Shown here: piece after piece, positions 1 through 11,163 of the stretch | How positions within the stretch are numbered: position 1 is the stretch's first letter | Layout of the letters: the number at the start of each line of letters is the position of its first letter | Assembly: GCA_001931875.2 (NCBI GenBank) | Contig: MSJH02000823.1 | Coordinates: 505,482-569,481, forward strand | Source: Byssochlamys sp. IMV 00236 | Taxonomy: Eukaryota > Ascomycota > Eurotiomycetes > Eurotiales > Thermoascaceae | DNA: 64,000 bases | Direction: 5' to 3' | The notes under the pieces: model-generated | Database searches by the model: none | Seen by the model: only the letters and a program-made list of their open reading frames with translations | Told to the model about the DNA's origin: nothing | Program-made: the position numbers and the translations under genes

Positions 1-1061
1 TTGCCTCCAGAGCGTGTCTCTTTGGAGACTACTAGAGCTGTAATTTCCTTGTCTGTAATGGTCGGGCCAAATGGATCTGAGATCTGTACGAATTTAAGAG
101 ACAGATCAGGGCTCACTTTGGTTAAGGTGTACCGCCCATTGGGTTCTGGATTCGACGCCTGTTCCACCTGGGGCGCAGACTTCTCTGGCGGGGAGAAATC
201 GATGATCGCAGTTAGAAAGGCCGCGCAACTTCGTGATCGCTCATCCCAGCTTTCCAGAAACTCTGCGTATTTCTTGTTCACCAGCAACTCGTCGCCTGTG
301 ACTCCAATCGTCATCAGCCTTTCTGTGCGTTGACCCTCTGGGACGGGGTCGATCGCCAGAGCGGTCGCTGTGAGCAGGAGTTTATGACCGATATGGAGGT
401 GATCAAAAGTGCCTCCAACAGCTACTGAGTAGTGAGGACCTGAGTGAGTGGTATCTGCAGCTATGGGGACCTCACTCCGCGTTAACGATGCCTCGCTGTC
501 TGAAACCGGGGAAATGGGAGGCAATTGACTACGACCGTGGCCTGAAGTAGGCATATTGCCGTATAGGACTGTCAAATCTTGGCTTTGTTTGCTGTTAAGT
601 GTGTAGATGGCATCCCACGCGCGACCGCATGTCACCAGAGTCTGCAGATCAATAATTGGTCCCAGGACTGAAGATGTCTGTGACTTTGGATCATTATCGA
701 CAAAAAAGATTCGTACATCGATTCCACCAGGGCCATCGAGCTCGATCTTCTCTGCGGCACAGATGGCGCCAATGAGCGTGTACAGAGTCGCCAGAATATA
801 TTGGAGATTGGCGAAGAGTTTCGCTCTGGGTTGAAATGTCGGAGGGATTGCACCAGGGACTGTCACTCCCACATCTAGGATGGCAATGCGATTGGCACCG
901 TTGAGAGCTTTTGCCAACCTCAAGAGTACTTTGGAGAGCGTGGACCCATACGCCGCTTTCAAGTCCGAGAATGCTAACGACGGTGGAGGTGGCAGCAACA
1001 AAAGAGCATAGGGCGGGCTGATCCGGTCCTCCCCCGTCTGGTGTTGTTGCGAATCGCCCAT
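1..1061 (-). CDS. CAB4: Phosphopantetheine adenylyltransferase (CoA synthesis), 3' end cut by window edge
   Basis: The reading frame is open without introns from the ATG at 1061 to the left edge, giving about 353 residues and no stop, so the C-terminus lies outside. Residues 212-232 carry the nucleotidyltransferase signature GGTFDHLHIGHK, with the catalytic HxGH at 223-226. A ligand-binding stretch (TIGVTGDELL) follows, then a conserved basic region. In the family this enzyme joins ATP and 4'-phosphopantetheine to give dephospho-CoA, the penultimate step of coenzyme A synthesis, in the cytosol. The roughly 200-residue N-terminal part is typical of the eukaryotic form (yeast Cab4 type). It is divergent from the WD40 gene at 1279, with 217 bp between the two start codons. 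The family call is firm; the symbol follows the yeast name. Confidence 0.88.
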   Translation of the reverse strand, partial: MGDSQQHQTGEDRISPPYALLLLPPPPSLAFSDLKAAYGSTLSKVLLRLAKALNGANRIAILDVGVTVPGAIPPTFQPRAKLFANLQYILATLYTLIGAICAAEKIELDGPGGIDVRIFFVDNDPKSQTSSVLGPIIDLQTLVTCGRAWDAIYTLNSKQSQDLTVLYGNMPTSGHGRSQLPPISPVSDSEASLTRSEVPIAADTTHSGPHYSVAVGGTFDHLHIGHKLLLTATALAIDPVPEGQRTERLMTIGVTGDELLVNKKYAEFLESWDERSRSCAAFLTAIIDFSPPEKSAPQVEQASNPEPNGRYTLTKVSPDLSLKFVQISDPFGPTITDKEITALVVSKETRSGG

Positions 1062-1278
1062 GGTGCAAGTCTGGATGCTCACTTGGTCCTTATGCGTGTG
1101 ATAAGGCAAGGTGAGGCATCAAGATGGCTCCAAGTAATAGTAATAACTAGATAGTAACTAGATCGATCCCAAACACTGCGGGGGAATCCCCGCGGCGAGG
1201 CTGAGTCAGCGATGCCCGACTCGATGTTGATCAAGGACAATCACCAGTCGACACAGACGTTGCTGAGAGCAGAATAAG

Positions 1279-3551
1279 ATGCCTTTCTACGGGCATCACC
1301 ATTCTTCCGATACGCATGATGCTGAGGCCAATTTGCACGGAGCTCTGGGTGGGATATACCAAGCCGCGCAGACACTAGGCGCTGTGGGAGCTCCCGTGGG
1401 CAGCCTTCGCAGCGGGAACCCAAATAGCACCGCAACGGCTGACGCTCATCTTCTACCTCCCGAGTCTACTGGGTCGAACAGTGGGCGACGATATACGGTG
1501 CCCAGGAGGAATTCCGACACGGGGAGCGCCACGTCGCAGCGCCCTTCGACCATGGCGAACTCAGCGCAGTCGTTCGACCCTGCTGCTCGTCGAAGTGCCG
1601 CTTTCGGACGTCAGCCAGAGGAGCTTCATATCCCGGGCTCTGCGAACCCTCTGAGCGCGACAAATCCTCGCCAGCAGGCTAACCAGGGCTATGCTACGGA
1701 TTCTGGCAGCAGTACTAATCCTCCTGCCATCAACGTCCAGCAGACTGTCCCTCAGTACGGTGGCAGCAGCAACAATACGCTGCCAGGAGCTCTACAGCCA
1801 GGCAATACCAACCGACCACCTGCGCTTTCCATGAACACGGCACCGTCAGCCCTTCCAACGCTGCCGCAGATATCGACACAGACTCAGTCGTCCACTGCTT
1901 CCTCACGCCCCTTGACGATCAATTCGCACGGGCATTCGAGGTCCAGCCCCGCGGGGTTCGAGCAACCGACCTACAAGCAATATGGGCACACTCCTGACAA
2001 TACGAAATACGCCTCAACCCCAAGCACTGGATATCCACCTCACACACCTCAGGGAGCGAAATACTCGCCCTTGGGGTTGGCAGATATACGACCGGCCAAG
2101 GATTCAGTGCTAGCGGATATCACCATGAGCCCGACGGCGAATACATATAATGGAGAGCCCCAGATACCAACGAATAGCAACTATGTCGCGCCGTGGCCTA
2201 TATATGCGGTCGATTGGTGCAAGTGGCCCATGTCGACGACAGGCTCTTTTACAGGTAAAATTGCGCTAGGAAGCCATCTGGAAGACAGCCATAACTACGT
2301 ATGAGACCCCACTGTGGACTCTGCAGCCTGAGGCTAACGATCTGCAAGATCCAAATCATCGATGCGCACAGGACACAGCCCGATCCCGATACGCCAGATG
2401 TTGTGCCTGGGGATGTTAAACTGGAATATGTGAAGACGGCAGAAGCTACCCATTCGTATCCCGTGACGAGGATCTTGTGGGAACCTCCATCGTCGCAGAA
2501 GCAGTCCACGGACTTGTTGGCAACGTCCGGTGATCACCTGCGCCTGTGGTCTCTACCAAGCTCTCAGACCTTACAGACATCCAATTCCATCACTCGTCCC
2601 TCCAACCACAGAGAAAATCCGCCAGCGAAACTGTCCCCTCTCGCTCTTCTCTCGAACTCGAAGTCTCCGGAACATACAGCTCCCATCACTGCGCTAGATT
2701 GGAACACGATCTCACCTAGTCTGATCATTACCTCCAGTATCGATACTACCTGCACGATCTGGGATATACCGACTCTGACTGCCAAGACGCAGCTGATTGC
2801 CCATGACAAGGAAGTATACGACGTCAGATTTTGTGCCAATAGCGTCGATGTGTTTGTCAGTTGTGGTGCAGATGGCAGTGTTCGTATGTTCGATCTCCGG
2901 AGTCTGGAGCACAGTACTATTATCTACGAGCCGAGTGAGAAGACGGATAAACGTGAGTGGTTTCAGAGAACGTCAGTGCGTGTCCTATGACTGACAAGTT
3001 ACAGTTATGAGCCCCGGCAATTCTAGTCCGTCTACGCCCCATCAGCAGTCGATCTGGCCCCCTCCACTTCTGCGAATCGCAGGTACGTTTCATACCCTCA
3101 CTCTTGTAGTGATGATAACTGATTGTCGGCCCCAGCTTCGCCGCATGATGCACATTTACTCGCTACCTTCTCCTCAGATTCCAATGTTATCCGGGTGCTA
3201 GATGTTCGGCAGCCCGGGCAAGCTCTTCTGGAGCTCAAGGGCCATTCCGCCTCCATAAATTGCATCGAATGGTCGCCTTCTCGACGTGGGACTCTGGCCT
3301 CTGGAGCAGACGATTGTCTAGTCCTTGTGTGGGACCTTCTGAACCAGCACAATGCCGCGTCTGTCTCGCCCAACTTGCACTCCTCGGGCTCGCCGTCCAC
3401 GACAGAACGCGGTCCAGCCTTCGCATGGCAGTGCGATTATGAAGTGTCCAACCTCAGCTGGTCGCCTGCAGGCGGTGCCACCAGCGCCGGACACCACCGG
3501 GACTGGCTAGGCGTCTGTGGCGGCAAAGGCTTCTGGGGAGTTGCACTCTAG
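1279..3551 (+). CDS. WD40-repeat protein of the DCAF7/WDR68 family with long disordered N-terminus
   Basis: Model: exons 1279-2298, 2349-2952, 3005-3082 and 3136-3551, 705 aa; introns are 50-53 bp with GTRNGT-like donors and CTRAC branch sites. Residues 1 to about 305 are rich in Ser, Asn, Gln, Pro and Thr, without a recognisable fold. The rest matches DCAF7/WDR68 (plant TTG1-like) almost motif by motif: LLATSGDHLRLW, SSIDTTCTIW, QLIAHDKEVYDVRF, GADGSVRMFDLRSLEHSTI. These proteins are scaffolds that bind DYRK kinases and act as CUL4-DDB1 adaptors. The propeller is certain. The fungal role is inferred, and the low-complexity extension is much longer than animal DCAF7, which is essentially only propeller. 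Confidence 0.9.
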
Positions 3552-4388
3552 AGCCTCTTAACAATGATATTTGGGGGCGTGTTACCGGGCGGTTGTCCAT
3601 GGATTTTGGGAATACAGTCCATTACATTGAGCCGAACGCGCGGACCGTATGATGGTGGAATAAAATCACGGAAATGATCCAGATGGTGTTATGCATTGAT
3701 TACGAATTGATTAGCTTTGAGTCTGTATAATCGGAAACTATTGATTTCATGCTCTTAAAAAAGAAAGCGTGGGCGTACAAATTGGACATTATTCCGTCTT
3801 TTCCTTTCATTGTCGAAATGTACCTACCTTGATCGAGTCCAGATACATCCAGCTTGCTTTTCTGACTGCATTTGTCTTTACTTTCTGCTTACTTGTTGAG
3901 ACGTTCTACGTGCCAGATACCGTAAGACTTTATATTACTCCATAATGTCTTACGATGAAAGGAAAGCGACATAGGGCATGACTAATAGGATATATTCGAA
4001 TGTCAAATTCATAATGGGACTTCGAGCAGCTACGAGTCACAAGCCGCGGAATCGACCGAACTGTCCACCCCAGTCGAACAAGGGCAGAAAGGGGAAAAAA
4101 AAAAAGGGCAAAGGACATCTGGTGTTGATGAAGTGATTTCATTCATTTTATTTGTGTCTTTTTGTTTCCCGGTTGACTTATCATTTGCAAAAGATATTCT
4201 TTATTCTGTTCCCTCGACCCTCGCGGAAGTCTCATATCTCCCCGAAGTGGGTGTAGAAAAAAAGAAACTTTATAAACCTAGCCCTTGTTGCAACCGGAAC
4301 ATGAAATAAAACGCCAGGATTTTTGTGCCCACACTCCCTCTTTCCTTATTCGTGCGTTTGCCAACCATCAAAGCCGTTCCATCATCAT
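3552..4388. other. Convergent 3' intergenic region
   Basis: This is the space between the stop of the WD40 gene and the stop of the ribosomal protein gene. It is AT-rich with several A/T homopolymer runs (for example near 4096 and 4258), as expected of two convergent 3' UTRs. No coding pattern or RNA gene was seen. Confidence 0.6.
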
Positions 4389-5139
4389 TTAGACTTCAAC
4401 GATCTCACGGAGACGGCGCAGAGTAGAGCGGACGGCAGAAGCGGCGGGGGTACTGTATTTTTTTGAAAAGAAATTATGTTAGGAAAATTCGTTTCTTCGT
4501 GGTGGGTGGTTTCTTTTTTTTTTTTGTTGAAATCGAATCTTGCGGGCAGTGAAAAACTTACGCGAGAGAGTAAGCACCACCGGTCATGGTCTTCTTGCAG
4601 CCAGAGCAGTGCCAGATACCGACGGCAGTACGGCGGACGGTGTTACGACCGCAGAAAGTGCTGTTAAGATAACCCTCGTCAGCTTGCTGTTGTTCTTGTA
4701 ATTCCCCGATTCCCCCTTGTCATGTTGTCCTCCTCTTTTCTTCTTTTGGTTTCTTCGAGGGATTCGTAATTTTCTTCTTTTCCATCCGGGATATCATCGC
4801 TGGGTGTTCGATTCAACGTACCAGGTGTAGCGGGCGTGCTGCGAGATTTCCATACGCTTGACCTGCTTACGGAGAGAGGCACCGTATCTAGAAGACGAAA
4901 AAAATCATGTTAGGACTCTTTCCATTCTTCTTTATTCTCCGTTGTTCGAGTATGCATCGATCGCAATTCATCGTTCTGGATCGATTTTGTTCGGATTGGA
5001 TTGGATTGGATTCATTCATACCTCGTGCCGTACTTGCCGGTAATACCGACCTCTATAAATCACATTAGCAAAAATGTCATTCCCTAAATAACAGTAATTC
5101 GGAGCCAACGGGTTCCTTACTCGTAGTGCGCTTCGCCAT
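4389..5139 (-). CDS. RPL43: 60S ribosomal protein eL43 (L37a family), five exons
   Basis: Exons on the minus strand: 5121-5139, 5022-5052, 4822-4887, 4562-4660 and 4389-4452, total 279 nt, 92 aa, the usual length of eL43. The protein starts [20 protein letters not shown] and has the C4 zinc ribbon (TCTFCG then WHCSGC) and the C-terminal end [13 protein letters not shown]. It is a structural component of the large ribosomal subunit. The first coding exon is only 19 nt and the second 31 nt, so no single open frame shows the gene. The exon junctions are fixed by conservation of the protein. The ATG at 5139 is the only sensible start. A phased AT repeat lies about 205 bp upstream. Confidence 0.93.
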
Positions 5140-5772
5140 TGTGTCTGAGGTGCGAGGCTTCCGAAGTTCGCGATGGGTTGCAGGTGGTGGTGAGGTTCGC
5201 TGGGCGGAGACACAATTTTGGGAGTGTGCTCGCTCGCTTCGGTTCCCGTTTGTGTGGGTGGGTCGGGGGAATGGTTTCTCCGTGGTCCGATCCCGCATGT
5301 GAGGAACTAGAAGACCCGCTGTGGGAGAGTTTAGATAGCGATTATAGAATTACTACAGAATTATTACAGAATTACTACAGAATTATTACAGAATTACTAT
5401 AGAATTATTACAGAATTACTATAGAATCATTATAGAATTATGATCACAGCTATTGGCTTACTGCAGATAGACTAGTTATCATGATTGGGATTATCCAAAA
5501 GAACGCTCATCTGCGTAGTTTTCACTCATGTTCTCATTAATCATTTCTATACAAATCAATGAGAAGAGACACCATGTCCTCGTAGAAGCAGGTGGAAGCA
5601 CTTGGACATCATCTAAAACTATTAACACAGGCGAAGGGAGGCCAGATACCTATCACTTCAGTGAACTTTTAATCAAACGCCGCGAGAGAAAATTGAGACA
5701 ACCCGCCGGCCAAATTCGGCTCCGTACTCCATCATACAACCCTGGAAACCGAAAACAGAAAAGTGGTGGAAT
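5140..5772. promoter_or_regulatory. RPL43 upstream region / MDM31 3' region
   Basis: Both flanking genes are on the minus strand, so this interval is the promoter side of RPL43 and the 3' flank of MDM31. The half near RPL43 is GC-balanced. From 5346 it holds the 11-bp tandem repeat listed separately. No further gene was seen. Confidence 0.5.
5346..5444. repeat. Tandem repeat, nine copies of an 11-bp AT-rich unit
   Basis: Units begin at 5346, 5357, 5368 and so on to 5434. They follow AGAATTACTAC with an alternating variant AGAATTATTAC, so a 22-bp higher-order period is visible. The last three units are degenerate (ACTAT, CATTAT, ATGAT endings). Confidence 0.95.
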
Positions 5773-8049
5773 CTATGCAATATTGCCAGCCATTCCCATA
5801 AAGATGGCTTGAGCGGCAAGCTGAAGCGACCAGAAGCCGACTTTCTTGAAGCGCCGTCTGCGGGCCTGCTCATCAGCGACATCTCGCGCAAAAGCATCAT
5901 ACACCTGTGAATAAAAAAAGAATTAGCATCGTGGCAAACTAACACCGCAGAACCGTGAAACTTACCGCTGCAGAAAGATCGTCCATAAGGCCACTATCAA
6001 AGATAGTCCAGCTGCCGTCAAAGTCGCTGACACGTTTGACCACCCGGCAGTTCACTGGAATGAAAGTGTGCCTGGAATTTATATATGCTACAATGGGGCG
6101 GATGAGAGCATTGTTGATGTAAGACAGATCGCGAGTGAACAAAGGAACCACAGCTCGAACGTTGTTCAGATGGATCCGCAGATCCGCCACTAAGAATCGT
6201 CGGTCATCTTCATTCTCCGTATCCCTCGCTTGAATGCCATCTCGGTGTTCGTCCGGGAAAGGCTGGTACTGGTTCGAGGTGACCGTTGCTTCTAGACGCT
6301 CGTAGAAATCAGACATGACCTTTGCAAGGCTTTCGTTGTTGTCTGCCGGAAACATGATATCAGCGACGATATCGACTGTTCCCTCGTGGATCCAGGAGAA
6401 GGGGCCTTGGACCCCACGGTTTAAGTGGTCAATGTTCAAGGCGTCGACCCGAATGCGGCTATGCTTTTTCCATGGATTTGGCTTCCCGTTCTCTTCGATA
6501 CCATCGTTCAGCTGAGCACCGGTGTAGCTGTGGGTCTGACGAGGGTGGATCGTAAATAGAGAATTATCAAACGATCCAGACATCATATTACACGACATGA
6601 AGTCGTAGAACAGCCACTGCTTCCGTAACTGGGGCAGATCGCATGAGTATATGCTGACCGAGAAGGGCCGGAAGTTGTTGGGCTGGTGGACGGTCACCAG
6701 GAGGTCTTCCATTTTGAACGAGTCGATCTCAAAGTCTCCGGGGTTATGCTCGTGCCGATAAGATTTCGGGTCCAGATCGTCATCAGACCAATGAACGTGG
6801 GTGCGGTCAACAACACCTCGGATACCTTTTACTTCGACGTCGCGCAAGAGGCCTTTCCCATTGAACCACTTGGTGAATGACAATGTCACATTGACTGTAT
6901 CAATCGAAAGGTCGAATTGCGTATAATTTCCATCATCTTCTTCAGCGCTCACTGTATCTTGAGAACCTGATCCATCGTTGTGTGTTCGCTCACTCATGGC
7001 AGCAGCTGCGGCGGCTGCGGCCGCGGTCTTCGGTGATCCTTTACTGACATTGCCGGCTCCTTGTCCTGGTCGTCTCGATACAAAAACGTTCTTGAACGTG
7101 ATCACACCATCCCTCCACTTGGGTACAATAGCGGACTCGAATACGACTTTCACACCGGAAGATTTGGTCAGGTAATTACCGATCCATCCGGCAAGTGTTT
7201 CTGGAACATGTTAGCGATAGCTCAGGAGCCAGTGGCAAGTGATATACCTTGTGCAAGAACAGTATTTATAGCGAGAATAACTAGAGAGAAGAAAGTCGTT
7301 GTACCGACGACGACCCAGATAATATGCCCCAGCAGGACCCACGAGAAAAGTGCAGCAATCTCATCGAAATTAAAAGGTCTAACACTTCTGATTGAGAACC
7401 ATTTGAAACGGACTTTGAGCCGCGACCAGAATCCGGTTGCCGCGGCTAGTAATTCCTCTTTCGTTGGCCGATGAAGCTGTGGAAGGTGTGGCAGACGGTC
7501 TCTGAGATTCTTGTTCAGTGGAGTAGGAGGTATATGCTGCTCGATGGAATCGGACGTCTTCGACTCTCGAGACGGAATTTGTTCCCCAATCCGTTTCTGG
7601 TTTTCTCTATTTGCCTGCTCGTTCACTGGGCTAGTTTGAGACTTCGCCGCCTCTGTACTTGAGGGTTGGTTTTTTGATGTATGTAAACTTCGCCTCCAAA
7701 TATTCCGCGATAGATTACCGGAGATCTTTCCATCGAAATAGCGACTACCACCATGACATATGATCTTCTCCGGTGCCATCACACATGTTGCTCCTGTCTC
7801 TACAGCTGTCCCCGAGCTTGGTGAGGCTCCGATAACCAGGAAGCCACCGGACGCAAATCTCCGGGTGATCTGCGCTCGAGGAGGAAGCTTCTTGGGCCCG
7901 TTTTTCGTGAAGAAAGCATGGAAAGTGTCGTTAAAGGCTCCAGTATTAAAAGTCGAAGGGTTATGACTCGTTCGAAGACGTTGGCCAAAGACCGGGCTCG
8001 CCGCTTCCCAGAGGTTGGCGTAAAGCCTGCGTCCTAGATTTCCGGGCAT
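5773..8049 (-). CDS. MDM31: Mitochondrial inner membrane protein MDM31/MDM32 family
   Basis: Exons: 7248-8049, 5966-7200 and 5773-5904, 722 aa. The N-terminus is basic and acidic-poor (MPGNLGRRLYANLWEAA), consistent with a mitochondrial presequence. A hydrophobic segment lies near residues 235-262 (FSWVLLGHIIWVVVGTTTFF). The large central domain with VEVKGIRGVVDRTHVHW and SRIRVDALNIDHLNRG is characteristic of Mdm31/Mdm32. In yeast these inner-membrane proteins affect mitochondrial shape, mtDNA nucleoid positioning and cardiolipin balance. A run of about ten alanines (near residues 322-332, plus-strand 6997-7026) interrupts the domain start and is probably lineage-specific. The last exon supplies the basic C-terminal end (QARRRRFKKVGFW). 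It is divergent from PNO1. Confidence 0.9.
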
Positions 8050-8386
8050 TATTCCGTCACATGGCGGAGCACCTAGTTAACAGCTAGACGACAAAGGGAC
8101 CGCAGCATCCCTAAACAAAGAGAACCCAAAGGGACTGAAGGCTCGAGGTGGAAGAGACAGACAAGACAAGCCGAGACTTCGTAAAGTTCTAACCCGTTCG
8201 ACCCTAGAAACGGCCTAGCCATGATTTCATCCGGTTTGTCCTGTTTGCAGCCCGATTATGGCAACCCACATTTCCTGCCGCTCCGTCTGAACTATCGCGG
8301 GCGATAAAATTTAATAGCGACAGACGCCGACCCCTCTTCAACACCGAACAGATAACTATTCTGTCGACGCATTGTTTCCAGTCAAG
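8050..8386. promoter_or_regulatory. Divergent promoter between MDM31 and PNO1
   Basis: The 337 bp between the two opposed start codons must carry both promoters. No TATA box stands out. The centre (8200-8300) is GC-richer than the edges. No coding sequence seen. Confidence 0.6.
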
Positions 8387-9355
8387 ATGCCTGCGCCGAC
8401 AGCTCTTCAGAGGCGCCCGGAAGAAATTGCGCAGGCTGAAGCATCGACCCTGCCCCAGCCCGTTCAAGGTATGTGCAGTACAATTACATATTTTATATCA
8501 ATTTGATTTGATCGGAGAAAATGCTCACTCCGCTCAATAGATGAGGACGATGTCTTGATCGATGCCACCACGGCGACCCCTGATGTGTCCAACCCCGCGC
8601 CCCAGACGGACTCTGCTGAAGACAGTGAGATGCGCATCGACGAAGAAGGCCGCCCCGTCTTTACGCCCGCAAAGGATGTCAACCAGGCTTATCGCGTTGA
8701 GACCCGGAAGGTCCCTGTGCCACCACACCGCATGACTCCTCTCAAGACATACTGGCCCAAGATCTACCCTCCATTGGTGGAACACCTGAAGCTGCAAGTG
8801 CGAATGAACATCAAGAACCGTGCTGTCGAGCTGCGAACATCGAAGTTTACTACGGACACCGGTGCGCTGCAGAAGGGTGAAGATTTCGTGAAGGCTTTCT
8901 GCCTGTCGTTCGACGTTGATGATGCGATCGCTCTTCTCAGACTGGACGACCTCTATATCCGAGAGTTCGAGATCAAGGACGTGAAGGCCTCCCTGAATGG
9001 CGAGCACTTGGGCCGTGCGATCGGACGTATTGCAGGAAAGGACGGAAAGACGAAATTTGCGATCGAGAACGCGACTCGTACCAGAGGTCAGTATATCATG
9101 CTCCATTGCATTACGCATGCATTCACATACTGACAGATCCCACAGTTGTGCTGCAGGACCAGAAGATTAGAATCCTGGGCGGTTTCAAGAACATCAACAT
9201 GGCGCAGGAGGCCATTGTTAGTTTGATTCTGGGTAGCCCTCCGGTAAGTTTTGACATATCCGCTTACAGAATTATAACATACTAATACATTGATATAGGG
9301 CAAGGTGTATGGAAACCTTCGTACCGTGGCTTCGCGCATGAAGGAGCGATTCTGA
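8387..9355 (+). CDS. PNO1: Pre-rRNA-processing KH-domain protein PNO1 (DIM2)
   Basis: Exons 8387-8468, 8541-9086, 9146-9243 and 9299-9355, 260 aa, the usual size. An acidic N-terminal tail is followed by YRVETRKVPVPPHRMTPLK and by the KH region (LGRAIGRIAGKDGKTKFAIE, then RILGGFKNINMAQEAI), ending GKVYGNLRTVASRMKERF. PNO1/Dim2 binds the 3' end of 18S rRNA in pre-40S particles, cooperates with the Nob1 nuclease and recruits the Dim1 dimethylase in nucleolus and cytoplasm. The three introns are 72, 59 and 55 bp. Its 3' end converges on PRE7, 224 bp away. Confidence 0.95.
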
Positions 9356-9579
9356 TATATACCCCGTGGGATCTCATTGGCCCTTCCTCTTATCAGCATA
9401 GCAAGGCGTTCGGGAGTCGATTCGAGCAGGATATGGTTTCTACAATGAGACTGAACCGGGAAAAAAGGGAATAAAACAGAAAGACCATTTGATTACGAAT
9501 TTGGACAAAAAGTAGGCTCATGAAATGAACATATCGATTATCTATCGTTCAAGCATATTCGTCTCTTTCCTCCTCCTCT

Positions 9580-10422
9580 CTAGTCCTTCTTGAGAGGGTG
9601 GTAGATTTCTTCTATACCGTCCTTCGTAATCACCATCACCTGTAGACCATCTCCGACCTCGATATGTCTCTCCACAGCACTCGTAAACGCATCCCGGACC
9701 AGCTGCTCGACAGTAGCTCTGGGCAGCGGCTCCGCCTCTCTTGCCTTCAGATCATGACCCTCCCCGCTACCAGGCATATACTGGTTCTTGAAGTTAACCT
9801 GATTATCCAAGAACGGCATGATCAAACTAGCCGCCGAACCAGCCGCTCTGCACTGCTCACGCTCATACGAACCGACGGGATCGTAACTGTAGAGAGCGCC
9901 CCTGCCCTCCTCATCCAGGCCAGCCAGGATAGCATGCACGTAGTACGGGAAGAATCGCTTCTGGTAAAGAATGGTCGACAGTCGCTGCGCACACGCCTTC
10001 ACGGACATGGGCTTGCCGTGCTGGTATTTGTACATCTTGACGATCGCATCCAGTCGTTCCTTCAGTGCGTTGCCGTCGGCTGCGAATCCAACGACGGAGA
10101 GTAGGATCGTCGCTCCCTCGCCCGTCTCCTCATCACCGCCGATCTTGAACACCTTGGGAACGTAACGAGAGTTGATGTTGTAGCCGGAGACGGAACGAGT
10201 GTCGCCTGCCAGAATGGCGAAGTCGGAACCAGTGATACCTAGCGTTGAACCACCGTTGTCGGTGTATCTGTAGCCAGGACATGTCAGTTTCAGCTATCGT
10301 ATGAATCGAGCGGTAACAGAGACATACGGGTAGAAGCCATGCTGTCTGTGGCCCGCCGATGCTGACTGGGCGAAGGAGTATCCGATCATCTCAGAACGAG
10401 ACGGGTCAAGCATCGATGTCAT
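9580..10422 (-). CDS. PRE7: 20S proteasome subunit beta-6
   Basis: Exons 10328-10422 and 9580-10267, 260 aa. Family landmarks are GFYPYTDNGGSTLGI, RSVSGYNINSRYVPKVF, KRFFPYYVHAILAGLDEEG, YSYDPVGSYEREQCRA and SLIMPFLDNQVNFKNQY. Beta-6 is a structural, non-catalytic subunit of the inner ring of the 20S core, and no catalytic N-terminal threonine is expected. The first coding exon stops inside a proline codon (CC|A), which gives the conserved YPYTDNGG junction. I chose the ATG at 10422 because it gives a short propeptide (MTSMLDPSRSEM). The ATG at 10413, three codons downstream in the same frame, is an alternative. Confidence 0.94.
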
Positions 10423-11163
10423 CTCTGCGCGGCGTTTCTGTGGATAAGGGGGGGATATATGGTCGGGAGAGTATGAAGTCAAATCTGGACGACTGATTGA
10501 ATGGTCCGTATGTTTGAGCAGCAGGCTGATGGTTGGAGGGCTGCTCTGTGAAGCTGGACATTGGAAGCTCTGTTGGTGACGCGAAGCTACAGCTGCCTCG
10601 TGCTTACATAATTTGGACGGCGGCCTCAGGCTACATCGATATAGTTCCAGGAACCTTAGCGGAATCAAACATGTTCTGTTAAACTATTCTACTTGAATAT
10701 GTATCACTACCTAATCGATATATGTATAGCTTGCTTCTGTCATTCTCGTCAAGATTCTCAATTTGTGTCGCGAGCCACGCTATGTAGAATACGTCACTAG
10801 ATCGCGATTGATGATACACTTCGTAAATCGACAAGTATTTGAAATTTACAAACCATATCTCAGAAATAGTCATTGTCAATTGCTCTCGTTGAGAGCATAT
10901 TCCAAGACTGTTATTTCTGGCATGACAGGCAGACAACATTTCCCACTGTCTTATGCTGTTGTTGGCTAGAGATGGGCGATTTAGCGTTAGCGGAGTTCCG
11001 ACCCAGAGCGCTAAAAAGAGCTGTGGCCGCGGCAAGGTGATTATAACTAGTACTCCACACGTCTCGACCCCAGAGCTGTTATCTAAGCATTCAAGCAACT
11101 CCATGATCTCGTTGGGAGACTGACAGTTCTGTCTCTGGCGACAGGCGCATCTGGCTACCCACA
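10423..11163. promoter_or_regulatory. Divergent intergenic region between PRE7 and the SAP30BP-like gene
   Basis: This 741-bp region carries both promoters. A 161-codon open frame on the minus strand (10679-11164) has no recognisable family and no conserved composition, so I do not call it a gene. No clear TATA element or consensus proteasome control element was found by eye. Confidence 0.5.
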
